Shown here in pieces: positions 56,158-64,000 of a DNA stretch of 64,000 nt. A program made the position numbers and the translations under genes. The stretch spans positions 1 to 64,000 of the forward strand of contig NZ_BDBU01000013.1 of assembly GCF_001613145.1 (NCBI RefSeq). The letters run 5' to 3'. Below the pieces are notes generated by a model, which worked only from the letters and a program-made list of their open reading frames with translations, ran no database searches and had not been told where the DNA came from. The first letter of the stretch is position 1. Each line of letters starts with the position of its first letter. The DNA comes from Nocardia jejuensis NBRC 103114. Its GTDB lineage: Bacteria; Actinomycetota; Actinomycetes; Mycobacteriales; Mycobacteriaceae.

Positions 56158-56799
56158 TCAGGCCGGCGGCATCAGAACGGAGTCGATCATGTAGACCGTC
56201 GCGTTCGCGGTCTTCACGCCGCCACAGATGACCGAGGCGTCGCCGACCTTCAGGTTGTCGCCGGAGCCGGTGACGGTCACGTCCGCGCCCTCGACGGTCT
56301 TGTGCGATCCGGCGATCTTGTCCGGAGCGATCTGACCGGGCACCACGTGGTAGGTCAGGATCTTGTTGAGCGTCGCGGAATCGGTCTTGAGCGAATCGAT
56401 GGTCGCCGCCGGGATCTTGGCGAAGGCGGTGTCGACCGGAGCGAAGACCGTGAACTGGCCGCCGTTCAGGGTGTCGACGAGGTTGACCTGCGGGTTCAGC
56501 TGGCCCGAGACCGCCGCGACCAGCGTGGTCAGCAGTGGGTTGTGCGAGGCCGCCGTGGCGACCGGGTCCTGTGCCATGCCGCTGACCGAACCGGCGCCGG
56601 TCGGCACCTGCTGGGCGTAGTCCTTGCAGCCCGGTCCGACCAGCGCGGCGGCGGCCGACGCGCTGGTCGTGGCGCCCGCGGCGGACGAGGACGAGGTGGA
56701 CACGGTGGTGTCGGACTTGTCGTCGGAACAGGCGGTCGCTCCGGCCGCGACGGCGGCCACGGCGATCGCCACGACGAGAGAGCGCTGCATCAGCTTCAT
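56158..56799 (-). CDS. Fasciclin-domain lipoprotein (MPT70/MPT83-like)
   Basis: A 213-residue exported lipoprotein. Signal and lipobox end AGATAC (Cys near residue 24), then a Ser/Thr/Ala-rich linker and a complete FAS1 domain: [78 protein letters not shown], ending [16 protein letters not shown]70 and MPT83 of M. tuberculosis are the nearest known proteins and are SigK targets. It is immediately upstream of sigK pair 1 and has the SigK-like promoter. ATG 56799 follows AGAGGAA. Confidence 0.9.
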   Translation of the reverse strand: MKLMQRSLVVAIAVAAVAAGATACSDDKSDTTVSTSSSSAAGATTSASAAAALVGPGCKDYAQQVPTGAGSVSGMAQDPVATAASHNPLLTTLVAAVSGQLNPQVNLVDTLNGGQFTVFAPVDTAFAKIPAATIDSLKTDSATLNKILTYHVVPGQIAPDKIAGSHKTVEGADVTVTGSGDNLKVGDASVICGGVKTANATVYMIDSVLMPPA

Positions 56800-56865
56800 G
56801 ATTGTCTGATTCCTCTGTGATGCGCGGTCCCGTCGAGGGCCGCGAATGGTTTCTGCGGAATGGGT

Positions 56866-56892
56866 TTCGCCCGAGCCCGTTGCTCGGATTGG
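56866..56892 (-). promoter_or_regulatory. Putative ECF (SigK-like) promoter of the fasciclin gene
   Basis: On the minus strand: -35 GACCAATCC, 16-bp spacer, -10 CGAAACCC. Nine bases of the -35 block and the CGAA of the -10 are identical to the NRPS promoter at the same spacing. Predicted start near 56857; 5' UTR about 58 bases. Confidence 0.65.
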
Positions 56893-56918
56893 TCTCCGGC
56901 GGCGGAATTCGCCGCGCG

Positions 56919-56957
56919 GGTCACCGGCCGAGGGTCGAGTGGGTTCGACCGGTGACC
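56919..56957. promoter_or_regulatory. 13-bp inverted repeat in a divergent region
   Basis: GGTCACCGGCCGA (56919-56931) and TCGACCGGTGACC (56945-56957) pair at 12 of 13 positions around a 13-base spacer. It lies upstream of the fasciclin promoter and about 190 bases before the FAD-oxidase operon. Possible operator. The remainder of 56800-57145 shows no gene. Confidence 0.4.
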
Positions 56958-57145
56958 TCCTTCGGGCGGGGCAGCTCAGGCCCCGGTGCTCGAGAGAACC
57001 GTTGAGCACCACAAGGGGTTCGCCCAGGTTCGGCGACCGGTTTGGTCCGGCCCGAAAATTCTTCGGCCGCCGGTGACGGACAGGTTCGCGCGAGAAAACT
57101 TCCGCCACCGCCAAACCGATCCGGGGAGCATGTCGAAATCGAGGT

Positions 57146-58486
57146 ATGAGATCAGTTCGAGATGCCGAATCCAGCCCCGGCAGTCGCCGCGACATCGCGG
57201 TGATCGGCAGCGGGGTGGCCGGACTCACGGCGGCATACGTCCTGGCCAAGCACGATCGGGTGACGCTGTACGAGCGGGATTCGCGGCTCGGTGGTCACGC
57301 CCACACGCACGAGGTCGAGTTCGCGCCCGGCAGGCGAGTCTGGGTGGACACCGCGTTCCTGGTGCACAACGACCGGACCTATCCGACCCTGCTGCGGCTG
57401 TTCGAGGAACTCGGAGTCGCCACACGGGCGACCGATATGTCGATGTCGGTGCGCGCGGACGAGATCGGCCTGGAGTACGCGGGCGCGAAGGGCATCGGCG
57501 GGCTGTTCCCCGCCGCGCGCATGCTGGCGAAGCCGCGCTATCTGCGCATGCTCGCCGATGTGCCGCGATTTCATCGCGCCGCGCGCGAACTGCTGCGCAC
57601 CGGCGACTGCGACCTGACACTCGAGGAGTTCCTCAGCCGGAATCGGTTCGGCGAGTTCTTCATTCGATACTTCATGACACCGCTGGTCGCCGCGGTCTGG
57701 TCGTGTGATCCCCGGATCGCCGGGCGGTATCCGGCCCACTATCTGTTCCAGTTCTTGCAGCACCACGGGATGCTGACGGTGTACGGCTCCCCCGCCTGGC
57801 GCACCGTCGTCGGCGGTTCGGCACGGTACGTGGAGAAGATCGCCGCGACGCTGGACGAGATCCGCACCAGCACACAGGTTCTCGCGATCGACGAACGCGA
57901 GGACGGAGTCGTGGTCACCGACGGGTCCGGCCTCCGGCGGTTCGACGCCGTGGTGATCGCGGCGCATCCGCATCAGGCGCTGAGTCTGCTGGCCGAGCCC
58001 GACCCCCGGACCCTGCAAGTGCTCTCCGCAATGCCCTATTCGGTGAATCACGCCCGGCTGCACACCGATGAGTCGCTGCTGCCCGCGACCCCCGGCGCCC
58101 GGGCGTCCTGGAACTACCTGGTGCCGCCCGATTCCACGAGTTCCTCCGAGGTGGTCGTCACCTACGACCTCACCCGGCTGATGGGCTTGGACCACATCCA
58201 GGATCGCCGCTTCCTGCTCACCCTCGGCGGCGAGCACCTGATCGATCCCGCGCACGTGATCGCCGAGATGACCTACGAGCATCCGATCTACACACCCGAA
58301 TCCGTTGCCGCACAGCGCCGTCTGCCCGAGCTGGACACCGACCGGGTCGCGTTCGCCGGCGCGTATCACGGATGGGGATTCCACGAGGACGGCGCGCTGT
58401 CGGGGTTGCGCGCAGCGGAGCGGATCGGTGGCCACTGGCCGGCGCCCGCCGAGATCGCCGACGCCGTGCCGATGGGTGCGCGATGA
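57146..58486 (+). CDS. FAD-dependent amine-oxidase-like oxidoreductase (Rv0449c-like)
   Basis: A 446-residue flavoprotein. The dinucleotide-binding motif is [18 protein letters not shown] (near residue 17) with [13 protein letters not shown] after it; the C-terminal FAD segment is [25 protein letters not shown]. It is the first gene of an operon with the same order as M. tuberculosis Rv0449c-Rv0446c, linked to fatty-acid modification. The ATG at 57146 has GAGG almost touching it, so a slightly downstream start is possible. Next gene overlaps by 4 bp. Confidence 0.85.
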   Translation: MRSVRDAESSPGSRRDIAVIGSGVAGLTAAYVLAKHDRVTLYERDSRLGGHAHTHEVEFAPGRRVWVDTAFLVHNDRTYPTLLRLFEELGVATRATDMSMSVRADEIGLEYAGAKGIGGLFPAARMLAKPRYLRMLADVPRFHRAARELLRTGDCDLTLEEFLSRNRFGEFFIRYFMTPLVAAVWSCDPRIAGRYPAHYLFQFLQHHGMLTVYGSPAWRTVVGGSARYVEKIAATLDEIRTSTQVLAIDEREDGVVVTDGSGLRRFDAVVIAAHPHQALSLLAEPDPRTLQVLSAMPYSVNHARLHTDESLLPATPGARASWNYLVPPDSTSSSEVVVTYDLTRLMGLDHIQDRRFLLTLGGEHLIDPAHVIAEMTYEHPIYTPESVAAQRRLPELDTDRVAFAGAYHGWGFHEDGALSGLRAAERIGGHWPAPAEIADAVPMGAR

Positions 58487-59226
58487 ACACCGTCGCCGAG
58501 CCCGTGCTCTACCTCACTCGAATCCGGCACGCCCGCAAGGAACCGGTGCGGCACGAGTTCGAATACCGCGGGTACAGCTGGTATTTCGACGTCGAACACC
58601 CGCCCCGGCTCCCGCTCCCGCTGCGCCCGCTGGCCTATTTCCGGGCGCGCGACCACCTGCACGGGCCGGGCGCGGATCTGCGCGCGCGACTGGACGATCT
58701 GCTGGCACAGCACGACGTGGACTGCGTGGGCGGGCGGATCACGACCCTGATGAACGCGCGCATGCTCGGCTACGTCTTCGACCCGCTGACCCTGTTCTGG
58801 TGTCACGACGACCGGGATCGGCTGCGCTGTGTGATCGCCGAGGTGCACAACACCTACGGCGACAGGCATTCCTACGTCCTGTTCCCCGACGATCTCGGGC
58901 GCGTGACCGCCGACAAGCGGCTGTACGTCTCCCCCTTCAACGCGGTGGACGGACACTATGTGCTGCGCGTCCCCGAACCGGACGACGCACTGGCCATCCG
59001 GATCGTGCTGCTGCGCGATCACACCGCGCCCTTCACCGCCTCCGTCTCCGGACACCGGGTGCCGGTCACCGCGCGCACGGTACTGCGCGCCCAGCTGCGC
59101 ACACCCTTCTCACCCTGGCTGATCGCGGCACGCATCCGCCGGCACGGCCTCGCCCTGTGGGCACGCGGACTTCCGATCTCACCGCGACCGAGCGTCGCGC
59201 ACTCCCCACGAAGGACAGCACTGTGA
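58483..59226 (+). CDS. DUF1365 family protein (Rv0448c-like)
   Basis: A 247-residue protein with DUF1365 text: YLTRIRHARKEPVRHEFEYRGYSWYFDV, ARMLGYVFDPLTLFWCHD, EVHNTYGDRHSYVL, KRLYVSPFNAVDGHYVL. Function is unestablished; it is regularly found between an FAD oxidase and a cyclopropane-type methyltransferase. ATGA overlap upstream, GTGA overlap downstream. Confidence 0.88.
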   Translation: MNTVAEPVLYLTRIRHARKEPVRHEFEYRGYSWYFDVEHPPRLPLPLRPLAYFRARDHLHGPGADLRARLDDLLAQHDVDCVGGRITTLMNARMLGYVFDPLTLFWCHDDRDRLRCVIAEVHNTYGDRHSYVLFPDDLGRVTADKRLYVSPFNAVDGHYVLRVPEPDDALAIRIVLLRDHTAPFTASVSGHRVPVTARTVLRAQLRTPFSPWLIAARIRRHGLALWARGLPISPRPSVAHSPRRTAL

Positions 59227-60497
59227 CTCAGACTTTCCTGGACACCACCACCGACGACCTGCAGCCGCCCGCGCCGACGGGGCCGCGCGCACGCCTGTTG
59301 GCCGGCGGTGCGGCCACGCTGTTCCGGCGGGCGGTGACCCGGTTGCCGCTGCGGGTGGAGTTCCCGGACGGAACCGTGCTGGGGGCGCACGCCGACACGG
59401 ATCCACTGCCGCGCATGATCATTCGCGATCCTCGGTCGTTCTTCGCCCGGATCGGGAGCCAGGGCCTGATCGGTTTCGGCGAGTCCTACACCGCCGGAGA
59501 CTGGACCGCGCCCGATCCCGCCGCCGTGCTCACGGTGCTCGCCACCGACCTGGCCGGTCTCGTTCCCCGTCCACTGCAACGCCTGCGCGCCGCGCTGCTC
59601 GCTCCGCCACCCGATGAGGAGGTCGGCACCGAGATCAACGCCCGCACCAATATCGAGCGGCACTACGACCTGTCGAACGAGCTGTTCCACCTCTTCCTCG
59701 ACGAGACCATGACCTACTCCTCCGCGCTCTTCCGGGATGCCGAGATGGAAGCGGGACCCGTTGCGTGGGAACAGCTCTCGGACGCGCAGTGCCGCAAGAT
59801 CGATCGGCTGCTGGACGCCGCGGGCGTGCGGGCGGGGACCCGGCTGCTCGAGATCGGGACGGGCTGGGGCGAACTGTGCGTGCGCGCCGCCGCGCGCGGA
59901 GCGATCGTGCACTCGGTGACGCTCTCGAGCAGACAGCAGTCGCTCGCGCGGTTGCGGGTGGCCTCGGCGGGGTACGCCGATTCGGTGTCCATCGATCTGC
60001 TCGACTATCGCGATATTCGCGGCAGCTACGACGCCATCGTCTCGGTCGAGATGATCGAGGCGGTCGGATACCGGTACTGGCCCACCTATTTCGAATGCCT
60101 GGACCGCTTGCTCGCGCCCGGCGGACGCGTCGCGCTGCAGGCCATCACGATGCCGCACGATCGGATGCGCGCCACCCGCAACACCTACACCTGGATCCAG
60201 AAGTACATCTTCCCCGGCGGCTTCCTGCCCTCGACCCGGGTCATCGAGACCACCGCCGCCCGCCACACCGAACTGCGGGTGCGCGAGGTGCACGGTTTCG
60301 GGCAGCACTACGCCGAGACGCTGCGGCTGTGGCGCGAGCGCTTCGACGGCCGCGCCGCCGAGGTCGCGGACATCGGCTTCGACTCGCGCTTCCGGCGCAT
60401 GTGGCAGTTCTATCTCGCCTACAGCGAGGCCGGATTCCGCTCCGGCTATCTCGACGTCCAGCACATCGTCCTGGACCGGCCGAAGGAGCAGTCGTGA
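59223..60497 (+). CDS. Cyclopropane-fatty-acyl-phospholipid synthase family methyltransferase (UfaA1/Rv0447c-like)
   Basis: A 424-residue SAM-dependent methyltransferase of the CFAS/mycolic-acid cyclopropane family. Family features: EINARTNIERHYDLSNELFHLFLDETMTYSSALF (in parts), SAM motif I LLEIGTGWGELC (near residue 212), VSVEMIEAVGYRYWPTYF and the late MWQFYLAYSEAGFRSGYLD. It would methylate or cyclopropanate an unsaturated acyl chain on phospholipid. GTG start fixed by the GTGA overlap. Confidence 0.88.
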   Translation: MTQTFLDTTTDDLQPPAPTGPRARLLAGGAATLFRRAVTRLPLRVEFPDGTVLGAHADTDPLPRMIIRDPRSFFARIGSQGLIGFGESYTAGDWTAPDPAAVLTVLATDLAGLVPRPLQRLRAALLAPPPDEEVGTEINARTNIERHYDLSNELFHLFLDETMTYSSALFRDAEMEAGPVAWEQLSDAQCRKIDRLLDAAGVRAGTRLLEIGTGWGELCVRAAARGAIVHSVTLSSRQQSLARLRVASAGYADSVSIDLLDYRDIRGSYDAIVSVEMIEAVGYRYWPTYFECLDRLLAPGGRVALQAITMPHDRMRATRNTYTWIQKYIFPGGFLPSTRVIETTAARHTELRVREVHGFGQHYAETLRLWRERFDGRAAEVADIGFDSRFRRMWQFYLAYSEAGFRSGYLDVQHIVLDRPKEQS

Positions 60498-61777
60498 CCG
60501 TCGCCGCCCGCCTCGAATCCGCCCTGACACCTCTGCTGCGAGGCCCCCTGCCGGTCCGGCTCGTCGCCTGGGACGGGAGTGCCGCGGGGCCGCCCGACGC
60601 ACCCCTGGTGCTGCTGCGGAGTCCGCGTGCGCTGCGCCGAATCCTGTGGCATCCCAGCGAACTCGGCGCCGCACAGGCCTACGTCACCGGTGAGATCGAT
60701 ATCGACGGCGATCTCGGCGTGGCGCTGAGCACCGTCTGGAAGGTGGTCGCCGAGCGCGGCATCGCGGGGGTGCGCGCCCGCGATCTGGGCCGTCTCGCCG
60801 TCGCCGCGGCCCGCCTCGGCGCCCTCGGGGCACCACTGCCCGCGCCGAGCACCCAGGCGAAACTGCGCGGACGGCGCAACGAGCGCGAGCGCGATCGGGC
60901 CGCCATCCACCATCACTACGACACCTCCAACGAGTTCTACTCGCTGCTGCTGGACCCGGCCATGGCCTACTCGTGCGCCTACTTCACCCGCGATGTACCC
61001 GGCACACCGCCGGATCCGGGCTACGGCATCGCCGAGGCGCAGGCCGACAAGCTCGATCTGGTCTGCCAAAAGCTCTCTCTCGCACCGGGAATGCGCCTGT
61101 TCGACGTCGGCTGCGGATGGGGATCGCTGAGCCTGCACGCCGCCGAGCACTACGGGGTCGAGGTGGTGGGCATCACCATCGCGCGGGAGCAGAAGACCTT
61201 CATCGACGCCCGCATCGCCGAACGCGGTCTGGGTGACCGGGTGCGAATCCGCCTGCAGGACTATCGCGAACTCACCGACCACGATTTCGACGCCGTCGCC
61301 TCCCTGGAGATGGGCGAGCATGTGGGCGAGCGCAATTACGGCCGCTACGCCCGGGCACTGTACGACGCCGCGGCACCCGGAGCCCCGGTGCTGGTGCAGC
61401 AGATGTCGAGGCGCGGAAAGCATCCCGGCGGAGGACCGTTCATCGAATCCTTCATCGCACCCGATATGGCGATGCGTCCGGTCGGTGACACCGTCGAGTA
61501 CTTCGAAAGCGCCGGGCTCGAGGTGCGCGGGGTGCAGGCGTTGCGCGAGCACTATGTCTGGACCGCCCACGCCTGGTTGCGGCGGCTCGACGAGCGATGG
61601 GACGAGGTGGTCGCGCTGCTCGGGATCGAGGGGGCGCGGACCTGGCGGTTGTATCTGGCCGGTGGTGCGCTCGCATTCGAGCAGGGGCGCATGGGAGTGG
61701 ACCAGATTCTGCTTCGCCGCCCGTCCGCGTCGGTCTCGGCCCAGCTACCCCCGCGCGTGCAGGAGCTCGTATCGTGA
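60494..61777 (+). CDS. Second cyclopropane-fatty-acid synthase family methyltransferase
   Basis: A 427-residue CFAS-family enzyme, different from its neighbour: AIHHHYDTSNEFYSLLLDPAMAYSCAYF, SAM motif I LFDVGCGWGSLS (near residue 201), ASLEMGEHVGERNYGRYARAL and RTWRLYLAGGALAFEQGRMGVDQILL. The M. tuberculosis operon has only one such gene, so this locus could make two modifications or act as a heteromeric pair. AAGGAG lies 6 bases before GTG 60494; overlaps on both sides. Confidence 0.88.
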   Translation: MTVAARLESALTPLLRGPLPVRLVAWDGSAAGPPDAPLVLLRSPRALRRILWHPSELGAAQAYVTGEIDIDGDLGVALSTVWKVVAERGIAGVRARDLGRLAVAAARLGALGAPLPAPSTQAKLRGRRNERERDRAAIHHHYDTSNEFYSLLLDPAMAYSCAYFTRDVPGTPPDPGYGIAEAQADKLDLVCQKLSLAPGMRLFDVGCGWGSLSLHAAEHYGVEVVGITIAREQKTFIDARIAERGLGDRVRIRLQDYRELTDHDFDAVASLEMGEHVGERNYGRYARALYDAAAPGAPVLVQQMSRRGKHPGGGPFIESFIAPDMAMRPVGDTVEYFESAGLEVRGVQALREHYVWTAHAWLRRLDERWDEVVALLGIEGARTWRLYLAGGALAFEQGRMGVDQILLRRPSASVSAQLPPRVQELVS

Positions 61778-62571
61778 ACGGCTACTGGGGTTTTCTCGCG
61801 ATCGCGGTGCTGAGCCTGCTGGCACTGGGCGTGCTGCAGCTGGCCACCTTCGCGATCGCGCGGCGGATCGGCCGCTACAACATCGTCGATGTCACCTGGG
61901 GACTCGGCTTCGCGGTCGTGGCACTGGTCGGAGCGGTCTTCGGTGGCGGCGCGCTGGATCGCCGCCTGCTGCTGCTGGCGGTGGTCTCGGTGTGGGCGGT
62001 GCGGCTGAGCGTGCACATGCACCAGAAGTCCGCCGGGCACGGCGAGGATCCGCGCTACACCGAGCTGCTGGAGCGGCACGGGAACACGCCCGGGGTGGCG
62101 TTGCGCCGAATCTTCCTGACCCAGGGCGCGGCGCAGTGGGTGATCTCGCTGCCCATCCAGGTCTCGGCCATCGCCGGGCCGACCACCAGCCCCGGCCGCT
62201 ACGCGCTGACCGCGGGCGTACTGGTGTGGCTGGTCGGGGTGATCTTCGAAGCGGTCGGTGACCTGCAGTTGCGCCGGTTCCGCGCGGATCCGGCCAATCG
62301 CGGGACGATCATGGATCGCGGGCTGTGGGCCTGGACGCGGCATCCGAACTATTTCGGGGACTTCTGCGTGTGGTGGGGCATCTGGCTGATCGCCGCCAGC
62401 GCCTGGCCGGGCGTACTGACCGTCATCTCCCCGCTGTTGATGGCGTACGTGCTCATTCAGGGCACCGGAGCGCGGTTGCTGGAACGGGTCATGGGCGAAC
62501 GCCCCGGCTACCGCGAATATCAGCAGCGCACGTCGTATTTCTTCCCCAGCCCACCGCGCCGGACCCCGTGA
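61774..62571 (+). CDS. DUF1295 membrane protein (Rv0446c-like)
   Basis: A 265-residue membrane protein with about six helices and the steroid-reductase-like C-terminus of DUF1295: MDRGLWAWTRHPNYFGDFCVWWGIW (in parts, near residue 180), then ERVMGERPGYREYQQRTSYFFP. The H-P-N-Y-F-G motif is typical of NAD(P)H-binding ends in this fold, so a reductase acting on the modified acyl chain is possible. GTGA overlap with the methyltransferase. Confidence 0.87.
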   Translation: MNGYWGFLAIAVLSLLALGVLQLATFAIARRIGRYNIVDVTWGLGFAVVALVGAVFGGGALDRRLLLLAVVSVWAVRLSVHMHQKSAGHGEDPRYTELLERHGNTPGVALRRIFLTQGAAQWVISLPIQVSAIAGPTTSPGRYALTAGVLVWLVGVIFEAVGDLQLRRFRADPANRGTIMDRGLWAWTRHPNYFGDFCVWWGIWLIAASAWPGVLTVISPLLMAYVLIQGTGARLLERVMGERPGYREYQQRTSYFFPSPPRRTP

Positions 62572-62696
62572 TGCGAAACCCTTCCCCCGCCCCGCATCGC
62601 GCCGAAGTGGTACGCACGACTCCCGGCACACCACTAATGTCTCGGTCAGCACTCGAGTCACCTGCGAGCTACCCCAACCAACGGAGACATACCGCG

Positions 62697-63359
62697 ATGG
62701 CGGACGAACAGCGATTCCACTCGGTCGGCACCGAATCAGGTGCGCGGACCCCCGAGCCGGACCCGGCATGTCCGGTGAACCGCCCCGGACCCGACCCCGA
62801 GCAGACCCGCCGGCTCGCCGAACTGCTGAGCTCGATCGCCGCCGGCGACCGCGATTCCTTCACCGAGTTCTACCGCTCCACCCACGACCGGGTATTCGGA
62901 TTGGCCCTGCGTATCCTGCGACGGCACAATGCCGCCGAGGAGATCACCCAGGAGGTCTATCTGTATGTGTGGAACACGGCGGTGCAGTACGACGCGCAAC
63001 TCGCCAGCCCGATCGGCTGGCTGATGATGATCACCCACCGACGCGCCGTCGACCGGGTGCGAGTCGAATCCTCTTCCACCACACGCGATCTCGCCTTCGG
63101 GCAGCGCCAATTGGGCCGCGATCACGATATCGTCGCCGAGACCGTGGGCCAGCGTTCGGAGGAGCAGGCGGTCGTCGACTGCCTCGGCACCCTGACCACC
63201 ACCCAGCGCGAGACGGTCGCCCTGGCCTATTACGGCGGGCGCACGTACTCCGAGGTGGCCACGCATCTGGGCATACCCCTGTCCACAGTCAAGACTCGGA
63301 TCCGCGACGGCCTCAAGCGTCTGCAGAACTGTCTGACGGGAGCGGTGGCCGATGCCTGA
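62697..63359 (+). CDS. sigK: ECF sigma factor SigK (pair 2, Rv0445c-like)
   Basis: A 220-residue ECF sigma factor. Region 2: SFTEFYRSTHDRVFGLALRILRR, AEEITQEVYLYVWNTAVQY; region 4: LTTTQRETVALAYYGGRTYSEVA with VKTRIRDGLKRLQNCL. ATG 62697 has GGAGA upstream. Its position behind the DUF1295 gene matches Rv0446c-Rv0445c, so this is the likely orthologue of mycobacterial SigK; the copy at 55371 is a paralogue. A 125-base gap from the DUF1295 stop may hold its own promoter. Confidence 0.88.
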   Translation: MADEQRFHSVGTESGARTPEPDPACPVNRPGPDPEQTRRLAELLSSIAAGDRDSFTEFYRSTHDRVFGLALRILRRHNAAEEITQEVYLYVWNTAVQYDAQLASPIGWLMMITHRRAVDRVRVESSSTTRDLAFGQRQLGRDHDIVAETVGQRSEEQAVVDCLGTLTTTQRETVALAYYGGRTYSEVATHLGIPLSTVKTRIRDGLKRLQNCLTGAVADA

Positions 63360-64000
63360 CATCCACTCGCACGACGACCTGCCGGACCTGGCGTACCCGT
63401 ACGCGCTCGACGCGCTGTCCGATGAGGACCAGCGCGCGGTGGAACACCTGCTGGAGCACGCGGACGAGGGCACCGCGGTCGCGTTCCGCGCCACCGTCCG
63501 CGATATTCGCGAGACGCTGGCGAGCATGACCCTCGTGGACGCCCTGCCCGCGCCGCCCGATCTGGAGGCGAACATCCAGCGGGCGCTGGACGAGCAACTC
63601 GGCACCTCGAGTTTCGCCGCGGCACGGGCCCGGCGGATTCCGGGGCTGCGCTGGCTCGCGGTCGCCGCGGCGGCCGTCGTGGTCATCGGGGTCGGCGCGG
63701 CGGTGGCGGTGAATCGCATCCAGCCCGACGACTCCGGAGCGATCACCGCACAGCAGGTGATCGATCACTCCGACACCCGGGCCACCACCGGTCTGGTCAC
63801 CGGCGGCGGCACCGTCACCGTGAACACGTCCAGGGATCTGAACTCCGCCGCGGTCTCCTTCCAGGGTGTGAGCGCTCTGCCGGAGGGCCGCACCTTCCAG
63901 ATGTGGCTGCTGCCCGAGGTCGGTGACCCGCGCTCGGCGGGCGTCCTGGGATCACTGCCCACCGATCGCGACCCTCTCGTCATGAGCCTCAGCGACGCGC
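63352..64000 (+). CDS. rskA: Anti-sigma-K factor RskA (pair 2, cut by window end)
   Basis: The frame starts at ATG 63352, overlapping the sigK stop by 8 bp, and runs off the window after 216 codons. N-terminal domain: LPDLAYPYALDALSDEDQRAVEHLLEH; membrane helix LRWLAVAAAAVVVIGVGAAV at about residues 99-118; RskA domain text FQMWLLPEVGDPRSAGVLGSLP near the break. This is the same architecture as the pair-1 protein. Confidence 0.88.
   Translation, partial: MPDIHSHDDLPDLAYPYALDALSDEDQRAVEHLLEHADEGTAVAFRATVRDIRETLASMTLVDALPAPPDLEANIQRALDEQLGTSSFAAARARRIPGLRWLAVAAAAVVVIGVGAAVAVNRIQPDDSGAITAQQVIDHSDTRATTGLVTGGGTVTVNTSRDLNSAAVSFQGVSALPEGRTFQMWLLPEVGDPRSAGVLGSLPTDRDPLVMSLSDA

Noticed and set aside
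57090..57146. SigK promoter before the FAD-oxidase operon
   Set aside because: CGATCC and CGAAAT are both present but only 11 bases apart, far from the 16-17 required.
62551..62583. A copy of the shared ECF promoter before sigK pair 2
   Set aside because: The -10-like GCGAAACCC is present, but the block at the right -35 distance (CCACCGC) matches only about four of seven bases, so it is too weak to call.

Overview
The window is about 70 percent G+C, densely packed, and reads as an actinobacterium of the Mycobacteriales, most probably Nocardia or a close relative. The evidence is the combination of two antigen-85-like esterases, a PapA-type acyltransferase, a GpgS-type glucosyltransferase, MPT70/83-like fasciclin lipoproteins, an LprG/LppX-type lipoprotein, an MbtH-coupled NRPS, and a locus whose gene order matches M. 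tuberculosis Rv0449c-Rv0444c (FAD oxidase, DUF1365, cyclopropane synthase, DUF1295, SigK, RskA). Genus assignment is an inference from gene content.

Layout. 1-5.1 kb: the tail of an unidentified gene, a two-heme ferric-reductase-type flavocytochrome with a 29-residue membrane peptide behind it, an enoyl-CoA hydratase, and small membrane or hypothetical proteins. 5.1-10.7 kb: a secreted SRPBCC protein divergent from a TetR regulator, a DUF1206 membrane protein, a DesA3-like desaturase, a secreted alpha/beta hydrolase and a DUF3592 protein. 10.8-16.1 kb: a PadR regulator with a HAAS-domain membrane protein, divergent from a lipoprotein-ABC-2 exporter operon across two matching operators; then SoxR, divergent from an MFS pump across a textbook SoxR box. 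16.4-18.2 kb: a hypothetical protein and a PucR-type regulator.

18.2-26.0 kb is a probable glycolipid assembly and export locus: an antigen-85-like esterase divergent from five genes joined by 4-bp ATGA overlaps (PapA-like acyltransferase, MFS transporter, GT39-like membrane glycosyltransferase, GpgS homologue, second antigen-85-like esterase). 26.1-28.8 kb holds two F420/FMN-split-barrel-type proteins, a TetR regulator with three 14-bp operators spaced exactly 19 bp apart, and an alpha/beta hydrolase.

28.8-52.8 kb (minus strand) is one operon: a single 7718-residue, seven-module NRPS (7 x C-A-PCP plus TE, no epimerase), a coupled MbtH protein and a coupled fasciclin lipoprotein. 53.0-56.8 kb (minus) holds a sulfite-oxidase-like molybdoenzyme, RskA, SigK and a second fasciclin lipoprotein. 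57.1-64.0 kb (plus) is the Rv0449c-like operon with two cyclopropane-synthase-like methyltransferases, ending in a second SigK/RskA pair cut by the window edge.

The most interesting signal is a shared bipartite promoter, GACCAATCC-N16-CGAA, found upstream of both the NRPS operon (52900-52926) and the SigK-adjacent fasciclin gene (56866-56892). It resembles the mycobacterial SigK promoter and suggests that an ECF SigK paralogue co-regulates a large lipopeptide synthetase with fasciclin surface lipoproteins.
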